From Chloroflexota bacterium (GTDB taxonomy: Bacteria > Chloroflexota > Dehalococcoidia > Lucifugimonadales > Lucifugimonadaceae): a stretch of DNA of 64,000 nt. Position numbers and translations under genes: made by a program. The stretch spans positions 1 through 64,000 of the forward strand of contig JABMNO010000009.1 of assembly GCA_013204555.1 (NCBI GenBank), given 5' to 3'. The notes below the pieces were generated by a model. That model had not been told where the DNA came from, did no database searches, and worked only from the letters and a program-made list of their open reading frames with translations. How positions within the stretch are numbered: position 1 is the first letter of the stretch; the number at the start of each line of letters is the position of its first letter. This document shows positions 34,566-44,015 of this stretch, in pieces.

Positions 34566-35762
34566 CTAAACCGCGTCGGCCTCTATCTCTCCATCGGTAA
34601 CGGTGATGTTGAGGCGATCGCCCGGCGTGGCGTCAGATTTTGAGACGATCACGTTGCCGGTTTCCGCTGAACGAACTATGGAGTAGCCCCGGTTCAGAAT
34701 CTCGCTCGGGCCCAACGCTCTGAGCTGATTCTGTAGCCCGTTTACACGCTCGGAATTCACTTCCATGGTGTGATTGATCGCCGCTTTCGCCAGGCGAAGC
34801 AGATCGTCTATCAACTGGCGAGGATGCTTCGTGTCAGGGGCCATGGCGGATAGCCGGTCGGCCGCTAGAGACACGCCGCGTTTGCGCTCATCAACAAGGT
34901 ACTGGATTCCGTCTATGAGCACTTCCGAGTAGTTAGCGACGCCCATCGCGAGTTCACGCCGATCGGGCGCCACGAGTTCCGCTGCCGCCGAAGGCGTGGG
35001 AGCGCGGACATCGGCAACGAAGTCAGCGATAGTTGTGTCCGTCTCATGGCCAATCGCACTGATGACAGGTGTCTTTGTAGCGAAGATTGCTCGAGCCACT
35101 GACTCCTCATTGAACGCCCACAGATCTTCCAGTGAGCCACCGCCACGGGCCACTATGATCACATCAATGTCTTCAACCGCGTCTACCCTCTGGATGGCAT
35201 CCACAATTAGCGGGGCAGCGGTATCTCCTTGCACCTGCGTTGGAGCGACCACGACTTCGGCCAGCGGGTATCGGCGGGATAGGACGTTGATGATGTCCTG
35301 GATGACAGCGCCAGTGGGGGAGGTGACTACTCCAATGCGTTGCGGAAACCGAGGAAGTGGCCGTTTGCGGTCGAGATCGAACAGACCCTCTTTTGCGAGT
35401 TGTTCCTTGAGTTTTTCGAACGCGGCCTGAAGCGCACCAACGCCGTCGGGTCGAATAGTGTCGACGTAGAACTGGAGGTCTCCACGCGCCTGGTAGAACG
35501 AGATGCGGCCGTGGGCTATCACCTGCGCCCCATCGCTCAGATATTCTGCGCCCCGTCCACCGCGGAACATGACGCTGCTGAGGGCCGATTTCTCATCCCG
35601 CAGCGTGAAGTAGCTGTGTCCGGAACCGGCCGTGTGGGCGCTGCTCACCTCGGCTGATATCCACATATCGGCGAGGGCGGGGTCGGCGTCAAGGAACGAC
35701 TTTATATAGTCGTTAACCTGCGTGACGGTGAATGATTGCTGTTGAGCGGTATCGGAAGTCAT
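34566..35762 (-). CDS. xseA: Exodeoxyribonuclease VII large subunit
   Basis: 398 residues from ATG at 35762; the longer frame upstream has no family similarity. An N-terminal OB fold (SFTVTQVNDYIKSFLDADPALADMWISAEVSS ... HSYFTLRDEKSALSSVMF) leads to the catalytic domain with RIGVVTSPTGAVIQDIINVLSRR, DVIIVARGGGSLEDLWAFNEE and VISAIGHETDTTIADFVADVRAPTPSAAAE. Together with XseB it degrades single-stranded DNA. Confidence 0.96.
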   Translation of the reverse strand: MTSDTAQQQSFTVTQVNDYIKSFLDADPALADMWISAEVSSAHTAGSGHSYFTLRDEKSALSSVMFRGGRGAEYLSDGAQVIAHGRISFYQARGDLQFYVDTIRPDGVGALQAAFEKLKEQLAKEGLFDLDRKRPLPRFPQRIGVVTSPTGAVIQDIINVLSRRYPLAEVVVAPTQVQGDTAAPLIVDAIQRVDAVEDIDVIIVARGGGSLEDLWAFNEESVARAIFATKTPVISAIGHETDTTIADFVADVRAPTPSAAAELVAPDRRELAMGVANYSEVLIDGIQYLVDERKRGVSLAADRLSAMAPDTKHPRQLIDDLLRLAKAAINHTMEVNSERVNGLQNQLRALGPSEILNRGYSIVRSAETGNVIVSKSDATPGDRLNITVTDGEIEADAV

Positions 35763-35905
35763 TGCGGACACTTTACCGCGGTAGCGGCAGCAGCTGTGAC
35801 CGGGATGCGACGATCCGTGGTCAGGGGCGTCGAAGAGCAACACATGAGTTGCCGCAATCTTATCGATTGGAATCAGCCAGGTGGGCTCGCCTCGTGCGGT
35901 ATCCG

Positions 35906-38900
35906 CTACGCCTTCAATATCTCCCGCTGGGCCAACACCCGCTCCAGCAGTGGCTTCATGCCGAGTTCCGTTGCGATGGCGATAGCCTCGTCCTGAAGTT
36001 CAGGGACGCCCTCAGCATCACCGGGACCATCGCGCTCAACCAGCATTTCGGAGTACGCCACGGCGACTTCGGCGATCACGGGGCGATACCCGGCTGCCCG
36101 CATGCGCTCAATTACTTGATCGAAGTACCGTTGGGATGCGTCGAAATCACCAGCCAGTGCCGCCAATTGGCCGACAAGTTCGATGCCCTCGACGGCGGTG
36201 TCATTCTCCCACGGCACTCGAGGGTTCGAGAAAAGATCGACAGCTAACTCCACATCCTTATCTTCTAGAGCGATCTGTACCAGTGCCTTCTGTGCCCCCA
36301 TTACGGTTCTAGCCTCAATCGTGCGGTTCTGATACGTGCGCTTTGCGTCCTCGCGCACTCCCTCGACGTCGATGGATCCCGAACGCGTAGCATGAAGTCC
36401 TCCACCCAGCGTCATTAGCAGTCCAAACCGCCTGCCGAAACCTCCGCCATCAGAAACCGAAAGTTTGCGAAATAGATCATCTGCGGCATCATAGTTTCCG
36501 AGAGCAGTTTCAATTCTGAGCAAACTGGTGAGTAGCCTGCCTTCTGTCGGGCTCCTCTCCAACCCTGAGTTGATGTGTTCACGCGCCGTTTGCCAGTCTC
36601 CAACTACCTGAGCCAGCACACTGTTAGCTGTCATCGCAGATGTCCAATGAAAAACGGATCGACTTCGCTCAGCAGCGGCGGTGACCTTAGCCGCGTGGAC
36701 TTTTCCGCTATCCAAATCACCAGAGAGGAACGAACGAAATGTCATCCCAAAATAGATGTCGACCATACTCTCAGGGTCATCAACCTCAACCAACAGTTCT
36801 TCGACCCTTGGCAGCAGCATCTGGATCTTGTGTAGGGCCATGTCCCAGCTGTTGATGGTACCGGTCTTGATCAGCGCCCTTAACTCGAGCCTCTTGTCAC
36901 CCACTTCACGGGCCGTTGTGAGCCCCATGCCAACAGAACTTAATCCCGCTTCTGACTCCCCGCGCTCATGGGATACCCACTGGCCATACTCAATCGCCAA
37001 CCGGGCATGCTCAATGGTTCCGGGCTCAACCATCTGGATCGCGCGTTCGAGCAGCTCGGCCATTCCGGTTGGACCATGTATCGATGGCATTGGAACTGAG
37101 GCAATGCTTACGGCCCGATCAGGCATATCCAACTCGACATAAGCATCGAATGCCGATCGAATGTTGTCGATCGCGTCTTGCATGCGGTCTCTTCCGAGAA
37201 TTACGATCTGCGCCCGCGCCAACCCCTCGGTAATCCTCGCCTTGATTTCACTGGTGGACTGATCTTCAAGCGCATTCAGCCCCTGACCGTAGAAGAGCGC
37301 CGCATCCTCGTATGCATATAAGCCAAGGGCGCGATTTCCCGCCACCTCCGCGTAATGAACCAGCCGCTCCACGCCCAGTTGGGCCTGCGCCTGCTCGAAG
37401 TGATCGCACAGCAGCTCCGCGTGGCTATCTGCTTCATCGCCGTACATCGACTCGAGTGCCTGCGCGATCCGGCCGTGGAGTCGGACCCGCCGGGTAAGAG
37501 AAAGTTCTTCCCGAAGCGTCTCCTCAACCAGCGCGTGGGAGAACTGATACAGGCCAACCTCCGCTGGTAACTCTTCAATAACCCGCGCCAGCAATCCCTC
37601 GTCTACGAGATCAAGAAGCTGGTCTTCACTGGTGTCATCGACCACTGCTCGAAGCTGATCAAGTGTGAATTGCCTTCCAATCACAGAGGCCACAGTCAGC
37701 GCCGCGTTGCACCGCTCTGACAGGCGGTCGAGACGACGTCCAATGACCTCACGAACGCCTTCTGGAATACGCACCGTCCATGAGTCACGGCCACTCGTCC
37801 TATCCGGCGTCAGATCGCCTTCCTGCACCAGCAGACGGACCGTCTCGGTGACAAAGAGCGGGTTGCCCTCGGTCTGGGCATGAACGGCGTCCACCAGACC
37901 TCGCGGCGGCACAATACCGGCGGCAAGCTCAATGAATCGAGCGACGTCATTGTGAGTCAGGCCACGCAGCAATACCCGCTCAAACATTCGCTCCCGTGTC
38001 AGATCACCCAGAGTCATGGAGAGAGGGTGACGGCGATTGAGTTCCATGTCCCGATATGTTCCAACCAGCAGCACTCGCGAAGATGCCAACTCACGCACCA
38101 CAAACTCCAGCAGCATGAGCGATGGCTTATCGGCCCAGTGCAAGTCGTCCAGTATCAACACGATTGGCTTCACGTTGCCTGCGTTCTTCAAGAACGTGGC
38201 AATGGAATCGAAAAGCCGGAAGCGCGCCGATTCTAGATCATCGAGTTGCGGCGGCGCATGCACGTCCGGCAGGCTGGTCTTCACATCGTCCACAATCTCT
38301 GCAATTACGGACGCGGTACTGCCCATTTGTGAGCGAACCTGCTCTGGCTCATGAGACGCAACGAAAGATCGAATCGCCTGCACCCACGGCCAGTACGGGG
38401 GAGCGCCACCACCCTCGTAACACTTGCCCCACAGAACCTGCGCATTTCGCAGGCCCGCATACGTCTCGAGTTCGAGCGAGGTCCGGGTCTTGCCGATGCC
38501 GGGCTCACCAACGAGTGCGACCATACCGCCGCGGCCTGAGAGGGCGTTCTCCAGTTTTGCTTTGAGTTGATCAGTCTCTGCATGGCGGCCAACGAAGACA
38601 CCGGAGGCCATGCTGTCCAGCGAGCCTCTGGTTGATGACGCGCCTGCGCCGCTCGCCCCCGGCCCTTCGAGAGCCTCAGGAAACGAGGACTCGCTGACGT
38701 TGATAGCACTGAGGGCGGAGAGGACGTCGGATGCTGACTCCGGTCGCTCCGATGGATTCTTCGACATGAGGCGCATGATCAGCGAATCAAGCGTCGCTGG
38801 AATCTCTGGCCGATGCCACTGGGGAGCGACCGGTGGGGTGTTGATGTGCTGGCCAATGATAGCGATATCGTCATCACCCATGAACGGCGTACGGCCTGTC

Positions 38901-39757
38901 ACCATCTCGTAGAGCATCGCACCAAGTGAGTACAAATCAGCCTGAGCCGTGATCTCGCCACCAGTTGCCTGCTCCGGCGGCATGTAGCTCACCGTGCCAA
39001 CCATCATCTTCTCTTGCGTGAGACGGGAACGGTCGAGGGAGATAGCGAGGCCGAAGTCGCCGATGCGGGCAGTGCCATCATCGGTCAGCCACACGTTCCC
39101 CGGCTTCAGGTCGCGGTGGATGATGCCTTTAGCGTGTGCGAACTCCAGACCGCGGCAGATTTCGGTTGCGATCTGCAGACCGCGTTCCAGGGACAACCTG
39201 CCTGCGTCTGCTTCGTCAATCAGTTGCTCAACATCGCCGCCGCCCATGAGCGGCTGGACCATGAAGGGCTGCCCGTTCTCTTCACCCAGATCGAAGATAG
39301 GCATGATATTAGGGTTGTCGCCAAGCCGCGCCATAGCCTGCGCTTCACGCGTGATGCGCTGACGTGAGGCGGCATCGAGGCCCTCAGCCTTGATCAAACC
39401 AAACGCCACATCCCGATCCAGCGTGGTGTCGTGCGCCAGATAAACCTTCTTCTTACCACCCTCGCCAAGCAAACTCTTGACCTCATAACGACCGTTGGCG
39501 AAAGAGGTGGGGCCGTCCGCCAGTTCGGTAACTCGCGCCGGTGGAGGCGCATTCTGAACTTGGGTGACAGGTGTGGACTGACCTCCGACGTGGGGTGCGG
39601 CAAGACCGAGAAAGGCCTGTGCGTCCGAATTCGACGGAGCGATATTGAGTACGGACCGGGCGATCTCGTCCACCACTGGCCAGTCGCGTTCGTCCACAGC
39701 CTCCTCTGCTTGATCGAGGAGCCGTTCTATTCGCCGTTGTACACGCTCAGATGGCAT
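35906..39757 (-). CDS. Giant Ser/Thr kinase fused to AAA ATPase and helical-repeat region
   Basis: 1283 residues from ATG at 39757 (MPSERVQRRIERLLDQAEEAV, a helical opening that suits this protein class); the frame is open back to 39868 without a better site. Kinase domain ~91-345: glycine loop G98-E-G-G-K-K-K-V, beta-3 V117-A-F-G, HRDLKPGN at 214-221, DFG at 234-236. ATPase domain from ~388: Walker A GEPGIGKT (417-424), Walker B VLILDD (533-538). The C-terminal ~600 residues are tetratricopeptide-like helices. The canonical beta-3 lysine is missing and a lysine occupies the WNK position in the glycine loop. Likely a signalling hub; no partner known. Confidence 0.88.
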   Translation of the reverse strand: MPSERVQRRIERLLDQAEEAVDERDWPVVDEIARSVLNIAPSNSDAQAFLGLAAPHVGGQSTPVTQVQNAPPPARVTELADGPTSFANGRYEVKSLLGEGGKKKVYLAHDTTLDRDVAFGLIKAEGLDAASRQRITREAQAMARLGDNPNIMPIFDLGEENGQPFMVQPLMGGGDVEQLIDEADAGRLSLERGLQIATEICRGLEFAHAKGIIHRDLKPGNVWLTDDGTARIGDFGLAISLDRSRLTQEKMMVGTVSYMPPEQATGGEITAQADLYSLGAMLYEMVTGRTPFMGDDDIAIIGQHINTPPVAPQWHRPEIPATLDSLIMRLMSKNPSERPESASDVLSALSAINVSESSFPEALEGPGASGAGASSTRGSLDSMASGVFVGRHAETDQLKAKLENALSGRGGMVALVGEPGIGKTRTSLELETYAGLRNAQVLWGKCYEGGGAPPYWPWVQAIRSFVASHEPEQVRSQMGSTASVIAEIVDDVKTSLPDVHAPPQLDDLESARFRLFDSIATFLKNAGNVKPIVLILDDLHWADKPSLMLLEFVVRELASSRVLLVGTYRDMELNRRHPLSMTLGDLTRERMFERVLLRGLTHNDVARFIELAAGIVPPRGLVDAVHAQTEGNPLFVTETVRLLVQEGDLTPDRTSGRDSWTVRIPEGVREVIGRRLDRLSERCNAALTVASVIGRQFTLDQLRAVVDDTSEDQLLDLVDEGLLARVIEELPAEVGLYQFSHALVEETLREELSLTRRVRLHGRIAQALESMYGDEADSHAELLCDHFEQAQAQLGVERLVHYAEVAGNRALGLYAYEDAALFYGQGLNALEDQSTSEIKARITEGLARAQIVILGRDRMQDAIDNIRSAFDAYVELDMPDRAVSIASVPMPSIHGPTGMAELLERAIQMVEPGTIEHARLAIEYGQWVSHERGESEAGLSSVGMGLTTAREVGDKRLELRALIKTGTINSWDMALHKIQMLLPRVEELLVEVDDPESMVDIYFGMTFRSFLSGDLDSGKVHAAKVTAAAERSRSVFHWTSAMTANSVLAQVVGDWQTAREHINSGLERSPTEGRLLTSLLRIETALGNYDAADDLFRKLSVSDGGGFGRRFGLLMTLGGGLHATRSGSIDVEGVREDAKRTYQNRTIEARTVMGAQKALVQIALEDKDVELAVDLFSNPRVPWENDTAVEGIELVGQLAALAGDFDASQRYFDQVIERMRAAGYRPVIAEVAVAYSEMLVERDGPGDAEGVPELQDEAIAIATELGMKPLLERVLAQREILKA

Positions 39758-39975
39758 AGTGCTGGGAATGATATGCGAATTCGCATAGTACAAGTCGGCG
39801 CGACCCAATATCGCCTCGGCTGGACTAATCCCGTCAGCCATCTGCCGGACTGCCGAGGAGTTTGCCAATGTGACTCTAATCGGCCTGTCTTTTTATGGGG
39901 CGGATCGCGATAATGCGGGGCATCAAGCCATGGTCTTTTTGTGATCGAAGCACGCTGGTGCGGAGGTGTGACGTG

Positions 39976-41079
39976 ATGAACAACCCCCTCAATATTGTCG
40001 AAAGATTTGATGAAATCACAGCGCCGTGGCTGACGTCGGCGCTCCGCAAGGGCGGTCTCCTCGGAAACGTAACCGTGGACAGTGTGGACATCACCGAGAT
40101 CGGCCTGAGCTCGGGATTCGTTAGCGAACTCGCACGCCTCACTCCGCACTACGGCGAAGGTGGAGAAGGCGCGCCAACTACCCTCATCGCAAAGCTACCT
40201 TCACTTGATCCTGCCACTGAGGCATTGGCTACAAGCCTTCATCTGTATGAGCGGGAGAGCCGCTTTTACCAGGAGATTGGCCCTGAGGCAGGCATGCGAA
40301 CGCTTACCTGCTACTACAGCGCGATGGACCTGGCTCAGACCCGGCATGTGATGCTGCTGCAGGATCCGGGCCCGGTGGGATTGCATGGGACCAGCCCGGA
40401 GTGCACGGTTGACGAGGCACGCAGGGCGCTGGTGGCGCTGGCCGGGATGCACGCAAAGTGGTGGGAGAGCGACAGGCTCAAAGAGACTTCCTGGCTGGGC
40501 TCAGGCGACAGCAATTCCTTGGTTGTCGCCTACCCCCGGAAATTTCGCGCGGGCTGGGATGCAGTCAAAGAGCGATTCGCCGGTAGATTGCCAGAGGGCA
40601 TCGAAGATGTGGGCGATCGTTACGGGCGTTCACTTGCTGAGATGATGCGTCGTAACTCGACCAGTCCGCTGACGCTGGTGCATGGTGATTTCCGGCCAGA
40701 GAATCTTTACTTTGATTCTGACGGCGATGATGTCACAGCAGTGACCTGGCAACTGGTGGGCCGATGGCACGGGGCGATAGACGTCGCGCAATTGATCCCC
40801 TACGCGTTGTCGACGGAGGAACGCCGTGCGAATGAGGAACGGTTGCTCCACACTTACCTGGATGCGCTGCTCGACAAAGGCGTTCATAACTACTCATATG
40901 ACCAGCTGGTTGAGCACTACCGGTTGGGATTACTGCGCAGCCTGGCTATCTTCGTCATAGGTGATGAGAATCTGGATCTGGAAGTGTCTGAGGGCGAGAT
41001 CTGGAACACACGCAGGGTCTCAAGCCTGCAAGCGATCATCGATTGGAACTGCGTGGATCTGTTACCGGAAGTGGAGTAG
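39976..41079 (+). CDS. Aminoglycoside phosphotransferase/ecdysteroid kinase-like protein
   Basis: 367 residues from ATG at 39976, which has a strong GGAGGTG site 7 bases upstream. The small lobe has TTLIAKLP (ATP lysine) and the catalytic loop is LVHGDFRPENLYFD (HGDxxxxN). The segment that normally reads DWQ, giving the metal-binding Asp, here reads VTAVTWQLVGRWHGAIDVAQL: Thr replaces that Asp. The protein may be impaired or use another residue. Divergent from the giant kinase gene. Substrate unknown. Confidence 0.82.
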   Translation: MNNPLNIVERFDEITAPWLTSALRKGGLLGNVTVDSVDITEIGLSSGFVSELARLTPHYGEGGEGAPTTLIAKLPSLDPATEALATSLHLYERESRFYQEIGPEAGMRTLTCYYSAMDLAQTRHVMLLQDPGPVGLHGTSPECTVDEARRALVALAGMHAKWWESDRLKETSWLGSGDSNSLVVAYPRKFRAGWDAVKERFAGRLPEGIEDVGDRYGRSLAEMMRRNSTSPLTLVHGDFRPENLYFDSDGDDVTAVTWQLVGRWHGAIDVAQLIPYALSTEERRANEERLLHTYLDALLDKGVHNYSYDQLVEHYRLGLLRSLAIFVIGDENLDLEVSEGEIWNTRRVSSLQAIIDWNCVDLLPEVE

Positions 41080-41183
41080 TCCAGGTAGCGGGGTCCAGAG
41101 TCCCGCACGGCGAGAACGTTTTACCGCGGCGAACAGCATTTCGTGAATTTCGGCCACGTGTGGAGGTGTTGAAACGCCCCCGC

Positions 41184-41744
41184 TCAGAGGCGTTCTACAT
41201 AGTCACCGGTGCGAGTGTCTACTCGGACGGTGTCACCTACGTCGACGAATAGCGGTGTCATCACCTGATGCCCGGTGCTCAGGGTGACTTGCTTGGTCGC
41301 ACCAGTTGCAGTGTTGCCTTTGACTGCAGGGTCGGCCTGTGTGACTTCAAGGTTCACGTGCGGTGGGATATCGACTGAGATCGGACGACCCTCATAGTAC
41401 ATAACCTCAACGTTAGCGCCTTCGGTTATGTACTTCATAGCATCGCCCAGCTGATCGGCGGTCAACGTGGACTGATCGAACGTCTCGTTGTCCATGAACG
41501 CGTAATCATTGCCGTCGAAATAGAGATACTGCATCTCTTTGTTCTCGACCGGAGCGCGAGTTAGTGACCGGTTGCCCTGGACCTTTTTCTCGTAGACATT
41601 CCCGGTCAGGACGTGACGCACTTTCAACGTTAGCGTTGGCGGAGCCTTGGGCGGCTTGCGGTGTTGCCACTCAAGCACCTGGTAAACCTCTCCCTCCAGG
41701 AGAATCGTCATATTCCGCCGGATTTCACTTGAACTAATGGTCAA
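41184..41744 (-). CDS. efp: Translation elongation factor P
   Basis: 186 residues, full length: KOW-like N-terminal domain, two OB folds. The tip loop that enters the peptidyl-transferase site is HRKPPKAPPTLTLK, with Lys of PPK in the position usually modified; it is proline-rich rather than the KPGKG of many bacteria. The signature region IDIPPHVNLEVTQADPAVKGNTATGATKQVTLSTG matches (here PISVDIPPHV). It relieves stalls at polyproline. Last gene of the aroQ-peptidase-efp cluster, 12 bases after the peptidase. Confidence 0.96.
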   Translation of the reverse strand: MTISSSEIRRNMTILLEGEVYQVLEWQHRKPPKAPPTLTLKVRHVLTGNVYEKKVQGNRSLTRAPVENKEMQYLYFDGNDYAFMDNETFDQSTLTADQLGDAMKYITEGANVEVMYYEGRPISVDIPPHVNLEVTQADPAVKGNTATGATKQVTLSTGHQVMTPLFVDVGDTVRVDTRTGDYVERL

Positions 41745-41756
41745 TGTCTATCGTCC

Positions 41757-42860
41757 TCAGGGTGATACTTTGCGAGCTTTGCTGATGACTCGCGCTCGTC
41801 CATTTTCTAACACAACAACGTCTTCAATTCGAACACCGCCCCAGCCGGTTAGATAGATGCCGGGCTCAATGGTGAATACCATACCGTCCTCAAGTTTGCC
41901 TTTGGCGCGAGCGCCAACGCCGGGGCCTTCGTGGACCTCAAGGCCCACACCGTGACCAAGGCTGTGGCCGAAGTTATCACCATATCCGGCTTCTGTGATG
42001 ACGTTACGTGCAAGCATATCGGCATCCTCCCCGGTCATACCGGCCACGACCGTCTCGATGGCCGTTAGCTGTGCGGTAAGGGTGATGTCATAAATCTCTT
42101 TGAACTTAGCATCAGGCTCGCCAATCACAATCGTGCGAGTGAGGTCGCTACAGTAGCCCTGATACTGGCAGCCCATGTCGATAACGATGGGCTCGCCTTC
42201 CTGGATGAAGCGGTCTGCGGCGAGGTGGTGCGGCCGCGCTCCGTTAGGGCCGGAGCCTACGATGGTCTCAAATGACAGTGACTCGGCGCCCTGTTCGCGG
42301 ATCGACTTCTCGATCTCCCATGCGACTTCGTTCTCAGTCATCCCGGCTTTGATTTGCGCGGAGACATCGTCGAACGCCTTGTCTCCGATCTCGATTGCGC
42401 GGGTCAGTAGTGCGAGTTCCTGTGCATCTTTCACAGCCCGCAAACCGACGCCAATACCGTTGGTTGGAATCAGGGTGTACGTGGTCTCATCGCCCGCGGC
42501 CTCGTTGAGCGCCTTGCGAATTCGTTCGTGCCCACTCACGGTCATCTCGTCGGCCTCGAAACCGATGCGTTTGGCGCCCATGTCGGAGAGCGTCTCGTGG
42601 AGCCAATCGAGTGCCGGGCGTATCTGGAGCACGTCAAACGCTGGTGCCTGTAGCCCGGCCTGTTCCGTGTAACGGAAGTCGGTCGCGAGCACGGCCTTAT
42701 CGCGCGAAATGATCAGGTTCCCGGCGGAACCTTTGAAGCCCGAGAAGTACCGTCGATTCTCAGTGTTGGAGATGATGATGGCATCGAGTTCGCTGTCATC
42801 GAACTTTTCCCGCAGTCGGGCGATACGACCTTCTGTGGCCATCTTAATATCGGTGGTCAA
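41757..42860 (-). CDS. Xaa-Pro aminopeptidase-like M24 peptidase
   Basis: 367 residues. N-terminal creatinase-like domain (NTENRRYFSGFKGSAGNLII), C-terminal pita-bread domain. Metal ligands visible: Asp in VIDMGCQYQGYCSDLTRTIVIG (two Asp), His in SLGHGVGLEVHEGPG, Glu in FTIEPGIYLTGWGGVRIED (two Glu). Removes N-terminal residues before proline. Overlaps aroQ by 4 bases, and lies immediately before efp, a common bacterial arrangement. Confidence 0.93.
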   Translation of the reverse strand: MTTDIKMATEGRIARLREKFDDSELDAIIISNTENRRYFSGFKGSAGNLIISRDKAVLATDFRYTEQAGLQAPAFDVLQIRPALDWLHETLSDMGAKRIGFEADEMTVSGHERIRKALNEAAGDETTYTLIPTNGIGVGLRAVKDAQELALLTRAIEIGDKAFDDVSAQIKAGMTENEVAWEIEKSIREQGAESLSFETIVGSGPNGARPHHLAADRFIQEGEPIVIDMGCQYQGYCSDLTRTIVIGEPDAKFKEIYDITLTAQLTAIETVVAGMTGEDADMLARNVITEAGYGDNFGHSLGHGVGLEVHEGPGVGARAKGKLEDGMVFTIEPGIYLTGWGGVRIEDVVVLENGRARVISKARKVSP

Positions 42861-43306
42861 TTATCAGTCTCCAGGGCGAAAACGTGTGAGAGGCCATCGA
42901 CTGCGTACAGGTATCCGCGCCATCCAAGTCCGGCGATCTGGCCCACGGCGTACGGCGCAATGACGCTCTTCCGCCTGAACTCTTCACGGGCGTGGATGTT
43001 GGAGATATGAACTTCCATTACCTTCACACCAGCATCCAGAAGCGCATCAAGAATTGAGTAGCCAACCTGCGTTAGTGCACCGGCGTTGATGATCACGCCA
43101 TCAGCGGCAGCCCCGTGCTCCTGGATGAAGTCGACGATTGCGCCCTCATGATTGCTCTGGAACGCCCGAACGTCATGACCGAACTCGGAGGCGCGCTCGG
43201 TCACCGCTACCTCAACGTCGGCAAGCGTCGTTGAGCCGTATAGCTCCGGAGCGCGATTGCCCAGGTTGTTCAGATTGGGCCCGTTGATAAGAAGAATCAG
43301 TGCCAC
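42857..43306 (-). CDS. aroQ: Type II 3-dehydroquinate dehydratase
   Basis: 149 residues, normal length. The shikimate-pathway enzyme shows LLINGPNLNNLGNRAPELYGSTTL with the catalytic Arg and Tyr, FQSNHEGAIVDFIQE, and VMEVHISNIHAREEFRRKSVIAP with the second His. The middle signature, usually NPGAYTHTS, reads NAGALTQVG, so the usual histidine there is Gln. Activity may persist but differ. First gene of the aroQ-peptidase-efp operon. Confidence 0.93.
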   Translation of the reverse strand: MALILLINGPNLNNLGNRAPELYGSTTLADVEVAVTERASEFGHDVRAFQSNHEGAIVDFIQEHGAAADGVIINAGALTQVGYSILDALLDAGVKVMEVHISNIHAREEFRRKSVIAPYAVGQIAGLGWRGYLYAVDGLSHVFALETDN

Positions 43307-43469
43307 TGGATGTGCCTGTGATTAGCGCGGCGAACAGTGACGCCGCAAATGGAGATCGTGAGCGTAAAGATTACTGGATACGGGGTGAGTGGTGCGAATG
43401 ATGGGGCGGTTGGGTTCGGGTTGTTATATTGGGTATGGCGCGCCAATAAGCTCCTCGGCAAACGAATCG

Positions 43470-44015
43470 TCATTTGATCCATCCCTGCTCCTCTGCGAGA
43501 CCGCGCAGCGTCAGATGTGGCACGGATTGAATATCACATACATCTGGGATCTTGGTCTTATTGCGCCGTCGCCCCCGCTGGTGCCGCTTTGGTTTCTCAT
43601 CCGTGACGATGCAATATCCCCGAACGATGGCGAATGCCACCAGCCACGGATCACCCTGTTCCCAGTTCTCATCTCCCCTTGGCGCCCAATCGGGATATCG
43701 ATCGATCAATTCCTGATACTCGAGTCGAATAAGGTTTGTCCTCACTGCCCTCGTCGCCGTGTATTTAGCCAGGCGAGCCAAGCCTTCCGGGTTCCTCAAC
43801 CGCAACTCGCTGGCGACCGCTGGAATGACTTTCAGGCGACCATTCGCGGCCAATTGCTCCAACCCAATCCAAATTGCCGCTTGTTCAGCTTTTGTGAACT
43901 CAGCGGTAGCAGGTTGTTGTCCGATCAAAACTACATGTTTATTGTCAAGTCCAACTATGCAATTGGCGTCGATAGCGAAGATGCCCATTTCCGGGAGCAT
44001 CGACAATTGCCTCAT
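43470..44015 (-). CDS. DUF4411-like (PIN-domain-type) putative toxin
   Basis: 181 residues. After a short lead it opens with IFAIDANCIVGLDNK, a PIN-like first strand with Asp. Then come LEQLAANGRLKVIPAVASELRLRNPEGLARL and WLVAFAIVRGYCIVTDEKPKR, matching the order of DUF4411 proteins: a helix with Glu, then the WLVA.A strand with a conserved Asp-Glu. The start overlaps the HTH/ImmA-IrrE gene by 4 bases. The likely role is a ribonuclease-type toxin held by that partner; not proven. Residue 10 (ATG at 43988) is an alternative start. Confidence 0.7.
   Translation of the reverse strand: MRQLSMLPEMGIFAIDANCIVGLDNKHVVLIGQQPATAEFTKAEQAAIWIGLEQLAANGRLKVIPAVASELRLRNPEGLARLAKYTATRAVRTNLIRLEYQELIDRYPDWAPRGDENWEQGDPWLVAFAIVRGYCIVTDEKPKRHQRGRRRNKTKIPDVCDIQSVPHLTLRGLAEEQGWIK

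Noticed and set aside
39020-39500. Giant kinase as a dead pseudokinase
   Set aside because: The VAIK lysine is missing, but HRD, DFG and the alpha-C Glu are intact and a WNK-position lysine is present, so activity is plausible.
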